The notes: a model not told the origin generated them from the sequence alone. A stretch of 64,000 nucleotides of DNA from Ashinkailepas kermadecensis (GCA_034440615.1 JAOTOM010005179.1:645001-709000), one strand, 5' to 3'; positions 1 through 13,098 are shown, counted from the stretch's first letter. Numbers and translations: made by a program.

Positions 1-790
1 AGAAGTCCCTAGTTTCACTGTTGAATATGCGTAATGCCTACGCCAAATCATTTAATTCGCCGTTTTCTCAATTTACTTAAATTCGTCATTCAATATAATT
101 TTGAAATTTGTATGCATGGTTTTTATCAGGCGATCCATTTTTCAACTTCATCTGCGGTTGCGTTAAATCTCATGCAGACACTCTTAAAACTCTGACTTTA
201 TTGGTAGCTTTTACAAATTCTGTGCTGAAGCCTACATGAAACTGTTTTTGTTTTTTCCCGTATTCAGGAGATGTCAAATGAAATTTGGTTCTGCCAGCTG
301 GAAAATAAGTCAGAAAGATCACGGGAGCATAGCCTCTGTGCGGGCAAACCATTTGGATTGCCTCACTGAATGGCATGTGCATTTATTCTTAGCATTTTTA
401 AAGTTTTCTTTATTGAAATTTTGTGATACATTTTTAATACTGTGCTTTGCATACATAATTATTAATATATAATCCCAGATTGTGTATGAAATTATGTTTC
501 GTAGAGCTTTTATTCGAAAAAGTAAGTAGGTCTCCTGCTAAAACCCACATGCAACTTTTCCAATTTTGATATAGTATCGTATTGAAATAAACATGGAAGA
601 ACGATGCTTCAACGACTTTCACCCAGGTAGTAGTATTATATTTTAACACCACCAATTCTCGGAGTTTTCCTTCAGTATTCTACCGTAATTACGTGATTTC
701 CTAAATACTCTGTGATGTCAGTAAATGAGAATGTCATGATGGACCTAAATCTAGACTGCGCTACAACACAACGCCAAATGTCACGATGCA

Positions 791-990
791 CCGAGGCGCA
801 GTCAAGGGGGATCGCCCCCTCCTCCTCACGAACCAAAAATACATTAGATCGAAAGATACATTTTGAGATTTTTACCACCCAAAACCCAAAATCTTTTCGT
901 TTTTCGGGGTTTTAGGCTCCGACACCTTTCTCCGTTTCCTCACATTTTTTGGTTGGACCCTCTCTTAGAAAAGTCCTGACTGCGCCACTG
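791..990. mobile_element. 200-bp hAT-like MITE
   Basis: The left end CCGAGGCGCAGTCA and the reverse complement of the right end, CAGTGGCGCAGTCA, agree at 12 of 14 positions. They are flanked by ACGATGCA (783-790) and ACGGTGCA (991-998), an 8-bp target-site duplication with one change. Short length, 8-bp duplication and no reading frame fit a non-autonomous hAT-type element. A G/C-run (GGGGGATCGCCCCC) sits just inside the left end, as in the other two candidates of this kind in the window. Confidence 0.6.
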
Positions 991-998
991 ACGGTGCA

Positions 999-2599
999 AA
1001 TGTAGTATTGACAAAGCTCGTAGAATACACAAGTCTAGAATGCTTGAGCAGCGGTGGGGTGTGCTGGGGGTTGAGAACAAAATGTTCGCTTAAGTGAATT
1101 TTCAGATACGTATTCTCATCATGTTAATATGTTATCACTTGTAGGTACAGTTACATGGGCATATGGCGTTGCAGCCATATTGATGTTGAGTTTTGTACCT
1201 CGTTAGTTGTATCTCAGAGTTCTCGACGGATCAAGTTGAGGTCAGGTATGTACATACCAGGACATATGGTGAACTGTTGAGGCTGACGATTTTCAAAACC
1301 ATTTGTACTCAAGAAAATATAACGAATGAGTGACACCAACGCAGAGCCAGGTACGTCCCATTTTTATTATTATTTGGAGAGCAAGAAATATGCACACTTT
1401 ATCTTCTCCATGTTTCTCGACTTATCAAGCAGTCCTAACCTTCAAATCAAATTTCTTTAGATTACCCTCATCAGAAACGAGTTCAGCGTTATATATTGCT
1501 CTGTTTCTGGTATTTTTACCTGGCAATAGTCGGTGTTTGAAACTCCAGAGTACCTGCGATACGTGCACTCTCGGGAGGGCTTAGGTCATATCTCAGTGAC
1601 GTGCCCTGATATTGACTTCAAGCTTTGAACAGCATTCGGGAGCATGATTTCCTATGACATGTATGCCCGTTAAAAGTGAATTAGTTATAAGATTGTGCAC
1701 TAAAAAACGTATTTCAGAGTGATTCTGCTGAACAACGATTGTGGTAAAGCATTTCATACAGCATTTCAATACAATACAACATAGGATACAAGAGCAACAC
1801 AACTTTTGTGCTAAACGGTGATTGTGTATGACCACTGCAGTAGGAAGAGAGCAAACGAAGCAGCAGCCTGAGCTCTGTGTAGTTTATATATTAACCGTAT
1901 GACGTTGCATGTAAAGACACAACTAAAAATACGCTTCCTTCCCCCCCCCCCCCACCGCCTTCAACTGTGAGACCGTTTCTATCCTCCTGATGATGGCTAC
2001 ACACACTTTCAAGCATGTGTTTTTCCTGTATGCCTGCGGAAAAAGCGACTATAGATTTTCGAATAGTTCACTCAGCGAACTGGTTTTCATCCAATGGCCA
2101 ACCAACCAGCTTGAATTAGAAAGGGACGGCGAGTAACACTATGCACCACTTTTTGCACGATAGCCCCCTGAAAACTTTTACGTTCAGAGGCAGATCCCAG
2201 ATCCCTTGGACCAGATCCCTTGGAAGCGTCCTGGATACTCCTTGGGTACGTTATGTACGTAATGGATGTGGTTTGGGCTGGGTACTTTGGACAATTTCCA
2301 TCTGGAACTATCCTCCGCAAAATAATAGTTCGCTTCCAGCCGTTGTGTTCCACGATTTGCATTATTACAAGAGCGAGGAACCACACCATGATGCACGTTT
2401 AGACCGCAATAGCCGGAATGGTTCCATATCGCAAACGAAAGGAGGCTATTTTGTATTCTATTCTTAGCAGTTCGTTGATAGCCCGGAACGGATTCGTGGA
2501 AAGCCTCCAGAGCGCATGCAATGCGCCGCCAAATTACAGAGGTTCCACTGGTTCCTCCTTGCAATTCATCCCAATTATAAAATGCTCCGACGACTCCGT
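999..2599. other. AT-rich DNA, no gene seen
   Basis: Only short open frames without domains and a C-run near 1941. Frames near 2184-2639 on the minus strand (151 residues) show no recognisable family. Confidence 0.6.
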
Positions 2600-3230
2600 G
2601 TAAGCAGCAATTACCACCATTTGCGGCCGGTCTTCTCACATAATGGCTTTACGATGTACCAAAGCCATAGCCGGCCGCGTTCGGCACCCGGCCCGTCTGT
2701 CTGGCCAGCCGGCGAGCGGCAGCATCGACCGCGCCCTGTCGAGATGCAGTGGCCCAACTACCCAAGTATATGCAGCCCTCTCCGTAGGAATAGCACCAGC
2801 CGGCGCGTGTCAGGTGGGGCATTTCTCATTGGCAAATGGCGGCGGCCCGCCCGGCGGCCGGCCGCCGCCGCGTATGCGCGGCCGGACGGCCCAAAGCCAA
2901 GACGACGCAGCGCCACTTCAACATGGCAGCGCGGCCGGTGCTCGGGCTCGCCCACTGAACGCTGCCGCTCCGACGCCGGCCATTCTCGCCGCCCGTACAC
3001 GTGCACCGGCGACACGGAGAGCGGCCGTCCGTCCGTGGCCAGTTCCGACCATGTGGGTGAGTGGATTGTGTGGAGCACGGCGGCCAGGGGAGACGCCACC
3101 GTGTGCAGCTGGTGCACTTTGACGGTTTACGGTGGTCGTCAGTGGGATGACGGCTGCCGTGATGTCCGTCTATTGCGCGTCTCGTCAGGCCGGCACCCCG
3201 CACTGGATCAGCCGTGTAGGTAGCTGTTTG
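2600..3230. promoter_or_regulatory. GC-rich, CpG-rich island 1
   Basis: This island contrasts sharply with AT-rich flanks. Several overlapping open frames on both strands (up to 235 residues) are rich in Arg, Pro, Ala and Gly and match nothing I recognise, so I treat them as a composition effect. Two sites fit the Pho/YY1 consensus (ATGGC core with AA upstream): AAATGGCGGC at 2834 and AACATGGCAGC at 2930. A role as a CpG island, promoter or Polycomb-type regulatory element of the Hox locus is inference. Confidence 0.35.
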
Positions 3231-3679
3231 GTGCTAGCGAAGGTGATTGCACACCCATCGCCGGAGATGCCGGAATTTACCAGGCGTTTATGAATGAGAC
3301 TAGCGGAAGGGCTCTAACCCTATCGTAAAAAGGTTTAAGGTCCATAAAATTGAGGACTTGAACTGCTGAACGGGTTACTGGAATGACTATTGAAGGTACT
3401 GAACGTGACACTTCCTGGTATTCCTGGTATGTTTCCACTAAGTCCGCTTAAGACAAATTTACTCTCTCTGCTATTGCATTTATCATTGCAGTGGCAGTAA
3501 ATATTCAGAAAATGCATTCATATGCATGGTGTGATAAGCATTTACTCACTGGTTGTGCAAATGGTGCAAGTGTAATTGAGGAATGATACTTGCAAACAAG
3601 CTGGTTGTTTTCTGGCTTAAACTAAGAACAAAATTATTCCCATCATGCATAAGTTGTCCGTTATTTAAAAGCATAGGTA

Positions 3680-4060
3680 TGTGGACACATCTCACCTCGA
3701 TATGACGAGGGGAGGGGCAGCCGCGCGCCAGACAGCCGCGGGGCGTGTGGGGCCGCTGAGCGGCGGGCGCTTCTGCCGTCTGGCGGGCGGCCATGTTTGT
3801 TGTCGGCGCCGGGGCGGGCCGATTTTGCCGACTCGGCGGTCGAAATGGTCACGTCGCCGGCTATCACGGCATAGCACGCGGCGGCTCCCGCCGCTCTCTG
3901 TTCATCACCTGCCATGCAGTCTATATACAACCGCATCCACGTAACACAATGCCATGACGTCGCCGTGTTTTGTCTGGTGAGACTGATTTGAGCTGGGTGC
4001 AACTCGAGCCGTGGCAGGGCGGCGTGGATCTGATGGTGGTCGTCTTCTTTCGATTGGTGA
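3680..4060. promoter_or_regulatory. GC-rich island 2
   Basis: A second CpG-rich block. It contains GGCCATGTTTG around 3789, the reverse complement of a Pho/YY1-like site. Open frames on both strands are of the composition-driven kind, up to 139 residues on the minus strand, with no recognisable domain. No function is assigned. Confidence 0.3.
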
Positions 4061-4099
4061 TGCCGTTTGGCAATAGCCAAGCCATGCTTGGAGCAGTTT

Positions 4100-6420
4100 C
4101 TGGTATCTATGGCACATATAAGATCAGTAAAATTGTTCTGAGAAAAGCATGTTCTAATTCGGAGAATACAATCTTATTTCATTGCAACGACATTGTCAGT
4201 CCCTAAGCCTACGACACTTCCTATCCCGTTGCGCATATATTTGTAGAATGTAGTTGCGTTAAAAATGTATATGTACCATGTTGGATGCCATGCCTTCCAC
4301 AGAATTTGCAGGGCATACATCCCCGGTATTTAAACGTCAGAAAGTGATCTTTTATTTTTTCAACCCCGTATAATTAAGAAAAAGTGAAATTTGCCTCCGC
4401 AAATTGCATTTCTCCCATCAATATGGAACGCAAGAGCCGTGAGTACCATGCGCTAGTGTGTAACTATTGTCACTAGGTCATTTACCCACAATTCTAAGAG
4501 GCGGGTCCAGAGGGCAATTGAAAAATATTTGGGGTAGGGCAGAAAGGTCTCATCAATGATCTGTGTTCGAATCGAAATCGAATGACATTGTGTGATTTCA
4601 CCGCTTCCGGAGTAATTAAAATATTATCATAGCGGTATGATGAACATACATTAAGATAATTTGCTATTTTCTTTCTATTTTGCTATTTTTATATTCACCA
4701 ATGCATTAACGTGAGCTACATGTACATTCCATGTGTGTTAACGTTAGCATTGCATCACCCACCAATAAACATGAATGCCTAAGTATCAAGTATCATTTAC
4801 CACTACCTTCTCCACCTCCCCCATGGAAAAAAATGCAACGAACACAGTGGTATGAGCTTGTGGGTGAAATTTCCAGCAATGTTATGGCAAATTTTAAATA
4901 ATTTTATGTCCATGCAGTTCCTTGTTCTGGTGGTTGCTTCGTTTTAAGCTTCCCTTGTGACAGCAGGGTGCTGGGATACCATTCTACATTGTTTTGGCAG
5001 CCAACGCATCCAAAGCAATGCCGGTTCAATGGCGCTCCCCCAGGTCATGCCGCAATGCAGTCAAGCATGCCACAAACCACCATAATCTGATAATAAACTG
5101 AGCCCCGAATGGCACAAAGACCAGCTCACTCTCCAGAGGCCAGCATGAGTGGTTTCCTGAGAATTTCAAGTACAGCTCTTCAAGCATACTATCATGGAGA
5201 CATCGCAATATCATTGAAATATTAACTCAGTTCTGAGTTGTATGCAAACATGCACCGGTCAGCTGGTGTACATGAATTGCTTTATGCACACCTAGCTGGT
5301 TTCTTAATTTAACGCAGCACAACAGTTACGCTTCGGAGCGTATCTTCCCGCAACTGTGCAATTTGAATTTCGTCAGAAGCATGCTGATGCAAGCAATATA
5401 ATATTTGCAGGGAATCCCGAAGCCCGTTGTTAACGCAAGCTTTGTGGTTGGTTCGGTGTGCTTCCACCGCTAAAGCTAAGTGGATTGGGTGTTTGCGCTA
5501 TTCCTACTGCTTGGCCGCAACGTCATCGTGACTTTAACCGATGTGTGACGACACAACGACACTTATTGATCGAAATGGAGACCGAATACTTTTGCAGCAC
5601 ATTTTAATTGATTGCTATGTAAAATAATTCGTGAATTAATCCGAACACATCTAGTTTCAATAATTGTGCATAACATTGCAATAGGTGTAGCTACCATGCT
5701 CACAAAATATATTTGAAAGCGAGATTTGCATGCTCTGTTTTTGTTACAAACATAAATGTGTTTCAACTTTCAATATCGACTGTTCGAAATAAATGTTTGG
5801 TCTTCCCCTGGGAATAAAATAGTAAACAGAAACAGATGCTGGTTTTGTATTATTTTCCGCCATAGCAGATTACAACCGAATTGACAATTTTGATGAATCG
5901 TTATTCGTTGATCATTTATCATCGTTGATCATTCATTCATAATACCAATGGTCTAGTATTTGACCACACTTATGAAGCGAACACATGCGTTGAACCTCGA
6001 ATGCGAGCGGGTGATCCGCTGGCATCGTTGTCGGCATTCGACACATTTGAGTAGCATGATAATGAGGTTAACTAATGCTCGTGTTTAAGTAACAGAAAAG
6101 TATCTAAAGCTACCTGTGCTCTCTCCGTCTGTTCCTGCCCAGATGGTTCAACACGAGCTTGGCGCTGCAGCACGCGTACCTCATATGCATCGGTGCCGTG
6201 TGAGCCAGATCGTTATCATCGAATACACCGCCTGGACGCATGTGTATGTGGGCTCATATGTGACGCATTTGATACCACATGTGGCGCATTGCTGCGATTC
6301 CACAAACAATGTCCAAAGCCAATGCAACCTGTGCTGCAGACACATAATACTGCATATTTATATCAGATATGCATGGATGTCAGGCAATCTGGCATGTGAA
6401 ATAGTCAAGGGAGACAATTT
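4100..6420. other. AT-rich DNA, no gene seen
   Basis: No open frame above about 70 residues until the edge of GC island 3. No tandem repeat or terminal inverted repeat was noticed. Confidence 0.6.
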
Positions 6421-6429
6421 GTCAAGTGC

Positions 6430-7180
6430 ATGCCGAGCCGGTCAGGTCTTCAATGTCACCTGAGCATGACTGGCGTGCGCCGCCACCCACAAGCCACCCT
6501 GTATCAAGCTCAATTATCGAGCGGACCGGTGCTGCTGTGGAATTTGTGGCTGCCATGGACATGCTCCAGGCCCAGAGCAGAGCTGAGTCGCAGGAAACAA
6601 ACACTTCTGTGGTCCCGATAACAGCCACCAGCCACCGCGGCATAATTGCTACCTCCCGCGAATGCCTTAAAACGGTGCGAATGCATTTCTGTGAAATCAG
6701 AAACACAGACCAGTGCACGTCTAACCAGCTGGGGACGGCAGCCGATAGCTGGGGACGGCAGCCAACAGCTGGGGACGGCAGCCGACAGCTGGGGACGGCA
6801 GCCGACAGCTGGGGACGGCGCGCCGGCCGGCCCGTCGGCCGATGAAGCTGCCCGGGTTCCGGTGCCGGCGACACAGACTTGGACGGCGCAACCACTCGCG
6901 AACGCTGCCACAAGCATGCGACACGCTGACACACTCCCTCGGCGCTGAGCCAGCCCGCCCAACTGGCGGCTTGGCTCGTTCCTCGCTGGTTGGGGCGAGC
7001 ACCCCTGCTCCGCCGCCATCTATTTGGTCTTTATGCGGCCGAAAGGCCGGGAATGAATGGTCCTCCCTCTCCCCTGGTGCACCCCTGGTCAGGCCGGCCG
7101 GCGGACCCAGCATGGCGCAGGCGCACAGCCAGCCACCTCATCATGGCTCCAGTCGGGCGTACACCATCTGCCGGTGAATG
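6430..7180. promoter_or_regulatory. GC-rich island 3
   Basis: A third CpG-rich block that includes the 20-bp minisatellite at 6727-6820 and a Pho/YY1-like site (GCCGCCATCTATTT, 7012). Open frames of up to 170 residues occur on both strands across the minisatellite and are explained by repeat and GC content. No gene is recognised. Confidence 0.3.
6727..6820. repeat. 20-bp minisatellite, about 5 copies
   Basis: The unit is AGCTGGGGACGGCAGCCGAC with few changes, starting at 6727, 6747, 6767, 6787 and 6807. Junctions reading CAGCTG create a class of E-box in most units. Confidence 0.9.
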
Positions 7181-7708
7181 ACTCGGCGATCACCATATTA
7201 TCAAATGCATGACCTACTGAAGATTAAAAAACCTACCCAAAATGTTTGCTGAAGTGGCTTAACAGGAAGACCAACTCGGCCTGTGGCAGGGACCATCTAC
7301 CATTATGACCCGGAATGTCATGACAGTTGCGTAGTGAATTCAATTCAACTGAAGCGAACTCAGATGGCTATGGCTATGGCTATGGCATCACTATACCATG
7401 TTCGATGTACTATAGCGCCTGGTGTGTTATCAAGGCAGCATTATGCCATGTTCGATGTTCGATAGCGCTCATTTTCCGATGTCAGCTGGTTTTGGTGAGC
7501 CATTTATCGCGCATGCCGTGCGACTTCAAACAACATCTGGCTTCACAGAATTACGGATCCATTGCGCTACCTCAGGCTAAATTTAAAGTTACCTACTCGT
7601 ATTTCCTTTTAGAGAACTTGCCTATGCCGATACCATGCATAGGCAAGAATACCAAGTTCCCTAGATGTTAACTGCCAATGTCTTGTGAGACCCAACTATT
7701 GGAAGATA

Positions 7709-8359
7709 CACTGGCGGATCTAGCCCACCGGTTTGGGGGGGGGGGGAAACTTTCGGTTTTTGGCGTCATCGCCCCCTCCCCCTCCCCCAGTGGCGTACCT
7801 AGGAATTGCACAGGGGAGGGGTCGAACGGATTTGGAGGGTGCCCATTCTCCCACTATTTTTGGTTAAAAGCACCGGATTTCGACCACTATTTGGCAAAGA
7901 GGCCCATTTATTAAAATAATAATGAATGATATAATTTCCGGTATAGGGGCCACAGCCTATCCCCACCGTTTCTGAGTTACCGGATTTTTGTTCTTGTTTA
8001 CCAAAACGTTCACGTTCAACGTCTTGCACCACGTCAACGTTCGTGCACGTGTACACACTGGTGGATCCGATTTTGTCAACTTTTGCTGTAAGCAGAACTT
8101 GAGCAGCATGGAACCCTCGATGTGTGTCAGAATCTACTCTGCTACCATATTGGCTTCGAAACAACTATAAAAAAATACATTTAAAATTGGAGATTCTATC
8201 ATTCAGACACTATTTTTTAACCTCGGCAAAGGTTACTGCATTTTAACTAAGTTTACTTCTGTTGGTTTCGGGGGAGCCAAAAGACACTATGCCCCCCCCC
8301 CCTTTTTAAGCGCTTCGGGGGGGCATGGCCGGAATGGCCCCTCCCTGGATCCACTAGTG
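7709..8359. mobile_element. 651-bp hAT-like non-autonomous element
   Basis: The left terminus CACTGGCGGATCTAG pairs with the inverted right terminus CACTAGTGGATCCAG (12 of 15 identical). The identical octamer GGAAGATA flanks both sides (7701-7708 and 8360-8367), the duplication size expected for hAT transposons. A G-run lies inside the left end near 7734 and C/G-runs lie inside the right end near 8291-8327. No transposase frame is present. A second hAT-like end, CAGTGGCGTACCTAGG near 7790, may mark an element nested inside. Confidence 0.75.
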
Positions 8360-8654
8360 GGAAGATAACCATGACCGCAGGATTGTTGTCACAGAGAAAG
8401 CAAAGAATTAGGCAAAGCATTTTCTTGTCATATTCAATCTCATCGAGTCATGATTTGTATCCCGAATATCGTCAACATGTAGCATTTGTCGAGTTCCCGT
8501 TGTGTACCCGTACCCGTGCCAGTTGCCACCAACCATTTACAAAGCTCTCAGACAGCAGGCGTCCACTCCACAATGCTATGTTGCAATTGTTGTGTTGCAT
8601 CCGCTGGCATGCGGGTGCAACATAAACACGTCTTTTCAAAAGCATTCAAGTATT

Positions 8655-8868
8655 GCCGCTTGGTTAGCTCAGTGGATAGAGGTCACTGGCTAGAGGTCAC
8701 TTGGATAGAGGTCACTGCCTTACAACGGTCGCTATTAACTCGTCCGGCTGGGATGGCCAGTTGGCAGCTGGTCAGGCAAGATTGGGGGCGCAGGCACCAG
8801 GCGACTGTGCCCGCCATGTGGGTACGTTAAACTCTCGGTAAGATTGTGCTACAGAATCGAAATTTCCA
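8655..8868 (+). mobile_element. tRNA-derived SINE, degenerate copy
   Basis: The head contains TAGCTCAGTGG, a full match to the RNA polymerase III A-box consensus, in a tRNA-like context (GGTTAGCTCAGTGGATAG). The GATAGAGGTCACT piece that follows is partly triplicated, and no B box is recognisable, so this is not a tRNA gene. The body (GGCTGGGATGGCCAGTTGGC, then GTGGGTACGTTAAACTCTCGG) aligns with the body of the minus-strand SINE at 29870-30157, showing both are copies of one family. Confidence 0.6.
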
Positions 8869-9321
8869 GACACGGAGGTGGATGCAGGGTCGATGCAACA
8901 AGATTGTGCTCAGCATTGACTATGATTATGTAAGGCTTCCCCGACAACAATTCAAACTTAATTTATTAACAATAACTCCGCAACCCATCATTTATGTAGT
9001 AAACCCTCGAACTGGTCGATACTGATCAGATGAAACCACATTTCCAAACGGAATATTTTTCATGAACCTGGAAAATAGAATACCTTTACATGAGCCCGTA
9101 CCCCCGCCCCCGTACCATTAATACCAGTGCACCGAAGAGCGCCGAATATAGCGGGTGGTGTGATTTCAGGTGAACGTTGTGCTGCCAATTCCGGTACATT
9201 TTCCAGTGATTCCTAATTTATGTAGTTTAGGTCAGCTGCTGGCGCCTTGGATCAGGTCAGTCCGTAAGTGTAATTCTAAGGCGCTGAACTTATTTCAGTT
9301 ACTTCGGTAATTGTAGCACAT

Positions 9322-9487
9322 GTGCAATGCTGCCCGAAGTTAACATCCACAGCCTTGTGAGAGTATTTGCAGTCCAGGGTGTGCAATGCTGCCCCAAATT
9401 AGCATATACAGCTTTGTGAGAGTGCTTTCAGTCCAGGGTGTGCAATACTGCGCCTAGTTTGCATCCACAGCCTTGGTCGAGTACTTT
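9322..9487. repeat. 59-bp tandem repeat, about 2.8 copies
   Basis: Units beginning GTGCAATGCTGC start at 9322, 9381 and 9440. They share CACAGCCTTGTGAGAGT and CAGTCCAGGGT with scattered substitutions. The flanking 8870-9320 and 9490-10300 show no gene or recognisable element. Confidence 0.85.
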
Positions 9488-10308
9488 CAGTTTGGGCTGG
9501 TCGATTTCTTCCATGAAATCGATTAGGTAATGTACTTCAGCTCAAGTTTGAAATTTAATTAATATTAAAATCAATTTAAATTACTGATGTTTTGTAAATT
9601 GACATTGAAATTGAAATTGAGATTCCTTAACGTTTTTTAGATGCTACCCGCTCGTTTTGTAATGCATTGCGATGTAATTTCCCTGTGCTTGTCCAGCAAA
9701 GTTTGGCTGGGGAAGGGTCGCTACAATTGAATCAAATCTGGCGAAATGCCAGCCTTTCGAACTCCCCTTCCAGGATTCAACGGGAAATGCGACTTGACTC
9801 TGGGGGTCGGTCATGAGTGGCGGTCCCGGCCTCCGTAGTCAACGTACAAGAAGAGGTCCCGTTCTTTGAGGCTAAGTTATGCTTGAGGCTAGTTAAAAGT
9901 CAACGTCGGTCATCTCAGGTGAATTACTTTGTTTCTTTGCTACTGAGCTGTGATATGAAGAGAAGGTTCTGGACTAACATTTTCACATACTGAAATAGTC
10001 TATTGAACGTGGATGCCAGATACGGCACAATTTCGATCGGACAATTTTTAAATCACCATGAAGAACGTGCGGTGTCGGATCCAAGGCGGGGAAGGTGGAT
10101 TCCGGCCACGCCTCTCCGAAAAAAAGGAATAAGTTTCGAAGAACAAAACTCATTGTAGCACATTTTATTGACCCACACTGTGTGAGGCGAGTGGAGGATC
10201 AGCTTATTCCACTAACGTTATCGTGAGATCGCTCGAGAGCCGTTTTTGCGATTAGTGGTGGGATGCAATACAATTCATTATTATTCGCACCATGTCCTGC
10301 ATGCTATG

Positions 10309-10422
10309 CATACAGCACATTTGTGGTGGGGTAGTGGCGACATTGTCTGGCGACCTCGGCGCTACATACAGCACATTTGTGGTGGTGTAGTGGCGACATT
10401 GTCTGGCGACCTCGGCGCTACA
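10309..10422. repeat. 56-bp direct duplication
   Basis: CATACAGCACATTTGTGGTG starts at 10309 and again at 10365. Both are followed by GTAGTGGCGACATTGTCTGG and CGACCTCGGCGCTA with almost no divergence, so the duplication is recent. Confidence 0.9.
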
Positions 10423-11119
10423 CTTAAAACAACTGCGCTATTGAAAACGTTTTACAAAATCGCATTCAAGAAGATATTTTACACTGGGAGGAATTTACGA
10501 CGGCAATGGAAAGTAAAGTTGGGCCCTCCAGCAGCAATATTTCACGTATCTCATTGTATTTATCGCTTGTCCACCTGGCATCGATATCAGAAAATAAGAT
10601 GATGCAGCACTAGAATGGACAGCAGTGTTGCGGCATGTTCACAAATTGCTGTTGTTGTCCCTGTCGAGAAAACTCGCAGCCTGATTGGCAATGGTATCGC
10701 TATGGCGCTACTAATGCTGGGAAAGTCAACTGTGTTAAACCGATACAAATATATAGGCTAGCTGGGGTAACCGTCGAAATCAAATTGCAAGCAAACTTGG
10801 CCAAGTCGACACAAAACTAAATATTCCTTCCGATAGATTTTAAATTCCCTATTAATCGCATGTGTTTAGCTCAATTCCAACCATGCAACAGGTACAGTTT
10901 CTTCAATTATAAGAGCACATGTAAAATAACACCGCTTCGTACAGGAAAGTGTAAGCAGGGACCAGATGGAGGTTTTGTCAGCAAGTGGGAGCAAGTGAGC
11001 GGTCTTAGAACTGTCATTGAACCGCTCCCTTGACATTTTCCTGAACGCCCTGGCGTTGCATTTGTGATGCGTCTCATACAGAAAGACGTGGCAAGTGCAT
11101 GATTCGCGCACTGCGCATT

Positions 11120-11250
11120 GTGTTTGTGGATTCTGGTCCGGACTGCGGCACATGTAGCAAGTGGTGAATGATCACAGCAGCCGTGTTTGTGGATTCTGGT
11201 CCGGATTATGGGATGTACATGTAGCAAGTAATCAATGGTCACACCAGTGG
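11120..11250. repeat. 63-bp direct duplication
   Basis: GTGTTTGTGGATTCTGGTCC occurs at 11120 and 11183, each followed by ACATGTAGCAAGT and a diverged GATCACA/GGTCACA tail. Outside it, 10430-14150 contains no gene I can support, only short repeats and small hairpins. Confidence 0.8.
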
Positions 11251-12309
11251 TCCATGGGATACTTTAATATGAGTCACATTCATTCGATGATGAACGAAGC
11301 TTGTCAAAAAATAGTTCCATTTTACAAAAGTCACAGACCACATCACGGTCAGGTCAAATTATCTTCCCACCATGGAGGTTAGATTTACGGTTACCTTGAA
11401 ATATTTACAATGTACTAACCGAGTCAGAAGCTGAACATTATTGCATAAGCAAGTGATGACAAAAATATTTATTTTAAAACGAATATTACAATTAACCTCA
11501 CACCAGGTCACGAGGAAGACCTGAAATGGAGGAATCTGCATTGTGTAAAGGGTAATGTGCATAATCTTGCCGCCAATGGACAGCTGTAAAAGGTGACATG
11601 TGTATCATCGATGATGATGCCATCGGATAGGAGAATGCTTTACGTTTCAGCCCAATATCAGAACATGTCACAAATATATGACATAACAGCTTCCAAAGAA
11701 ACAGCGATATAAAATATCACAGGCGCTCGAAAACGCAACATGTCAAAACTCCTACGAGGTCAAAGATGGCTGTGTCGAGGTTGACTGGGATACTTTTGTA
11801 CCCGGATGTCGTTGCTGATGCGCACAAGATCGTACCATTAACATGGCTTTTGTCCCCCAAATATCTAAAGGGATCCAGTCCTTGGCTTAGCATTGGTGTC
11901 ATTAATTACCTCCGGTACAGAAAAAGATCATCAACCGTTCACTATATTTTTTATTAACAATGGCCCTCACTTGATCTCATACTGTATGGTGAAGTTTCCA
12001 TAAAATTATTAGCGGCTTCAACAGTTTCAAGCACAATATTGCCTAGTTTTCTCACATTGGCCCAATAGTTCAGGACGAAAACAATTGGAGAGAACTCGAG
12101 ATACACCCTCCCTCCATGCATATTTCAAGGTGCTCCTGTGGACACAGAGGTGTCCCTGCTAACGTCATAGGAACCCCTGTAGCCTCCAGAAATTCCACTG
12201 GAACACCCGGAGATGGTACCATCAGATGTCAGATGTTAGATGTCAGATATGTCCGGAGCGGTCTAAGGCAGTTTTCACCGGGTTTTATCAAGGATACATG
12301 GCAATACAT

Positions 12310-12336
12310 GGCAATTACACATGTTGTGTAATTGCC
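12310..12336. repeat. perfect hairpin, 12-bp arms
   Basis: GGCAATTACACA, loop TGT, TGTGTAATTGCC. It is preceded by a short partial duplication, ATACATGGCAAT. Possibly a template-switch product. Confidence 0.75.
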
Positions 12337-13098
12337 TTGTAGATCAGGCAACTGGGTGTAGGCTCAGCCGACTCCTCGGCACTTCGCGCGGGAGCACGCC
12401 GTACTCAGCTTCCCGCCATTTTCCCCGGCGGTTATGTCACTCAATACTTTGTATTCCTTTCTACTGTTGATGTTGCTGAGGGTCGGGATGTAGGAACACC
12501 CATTATTTTGATAGGCATATCTTTGGATTATTTTGAGTGACGAGGAAAACTTTTGACTCAACACTGGTTTTGTCCGGCAGAATATCGGAGCCCAGTTGAT
12601 TTTGCTAACTGCCTCCATCATACTTTTACAAGCATGGATATTTTCACGACACACATGTTTGCATTATCCATTCATGTTGATAAAAAGTGCACGCATTAAT
12701 CGCAATTATTGGCAACTAAACAAATAATTCCAATTTAAGTTTGGGTGTGGGGGTTCCTGGTACCAAACATAATTATGCTGTTCCCCACCATATGCGTCAT
12801 CAACGCAACATCTGTTTCCAGGTCAACGATATTTTAAAAGCATCCAAGAATTGAAACTTCCGGCAAGTTATCAATCCAATACGTAATGTCATTTTCTGAC
12901 ATGACGTGAAAACTCGAGCAGGAAATTGCACTCCCACTTCTGGGAAACCTAAAACATTTGATTTTTGATGTTGCATGAAACTAAGCCACTTAGATAGTGG
13001 CATGCCCTCTCCACGTACACCGAGCCCTCTGTGGGTGTTCCTATGTCCTTGCGTCCGGACCTAGATAATGGGCTTCTTGTCGGACGGAAATGGGGTGA

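Noticed and set aside
1380..1600. Possible dispersed relation with 21640-21790 and 23630-23780
   Set aside because: Only short shared strings (such as GTCATATCTCA); alignment too weak to claim a repeat family.
2516..3223. 235-residue open frame on the + strand
   Set aside because: GC-rich composition opens several frames on both strands at once, with no domain and no splice or start context.
8655..8730. tRNA gene
   Set aside because: The A box is good but the B box and acceptor stem are missing and an internal segment is triplicated; the body matches a SINE.
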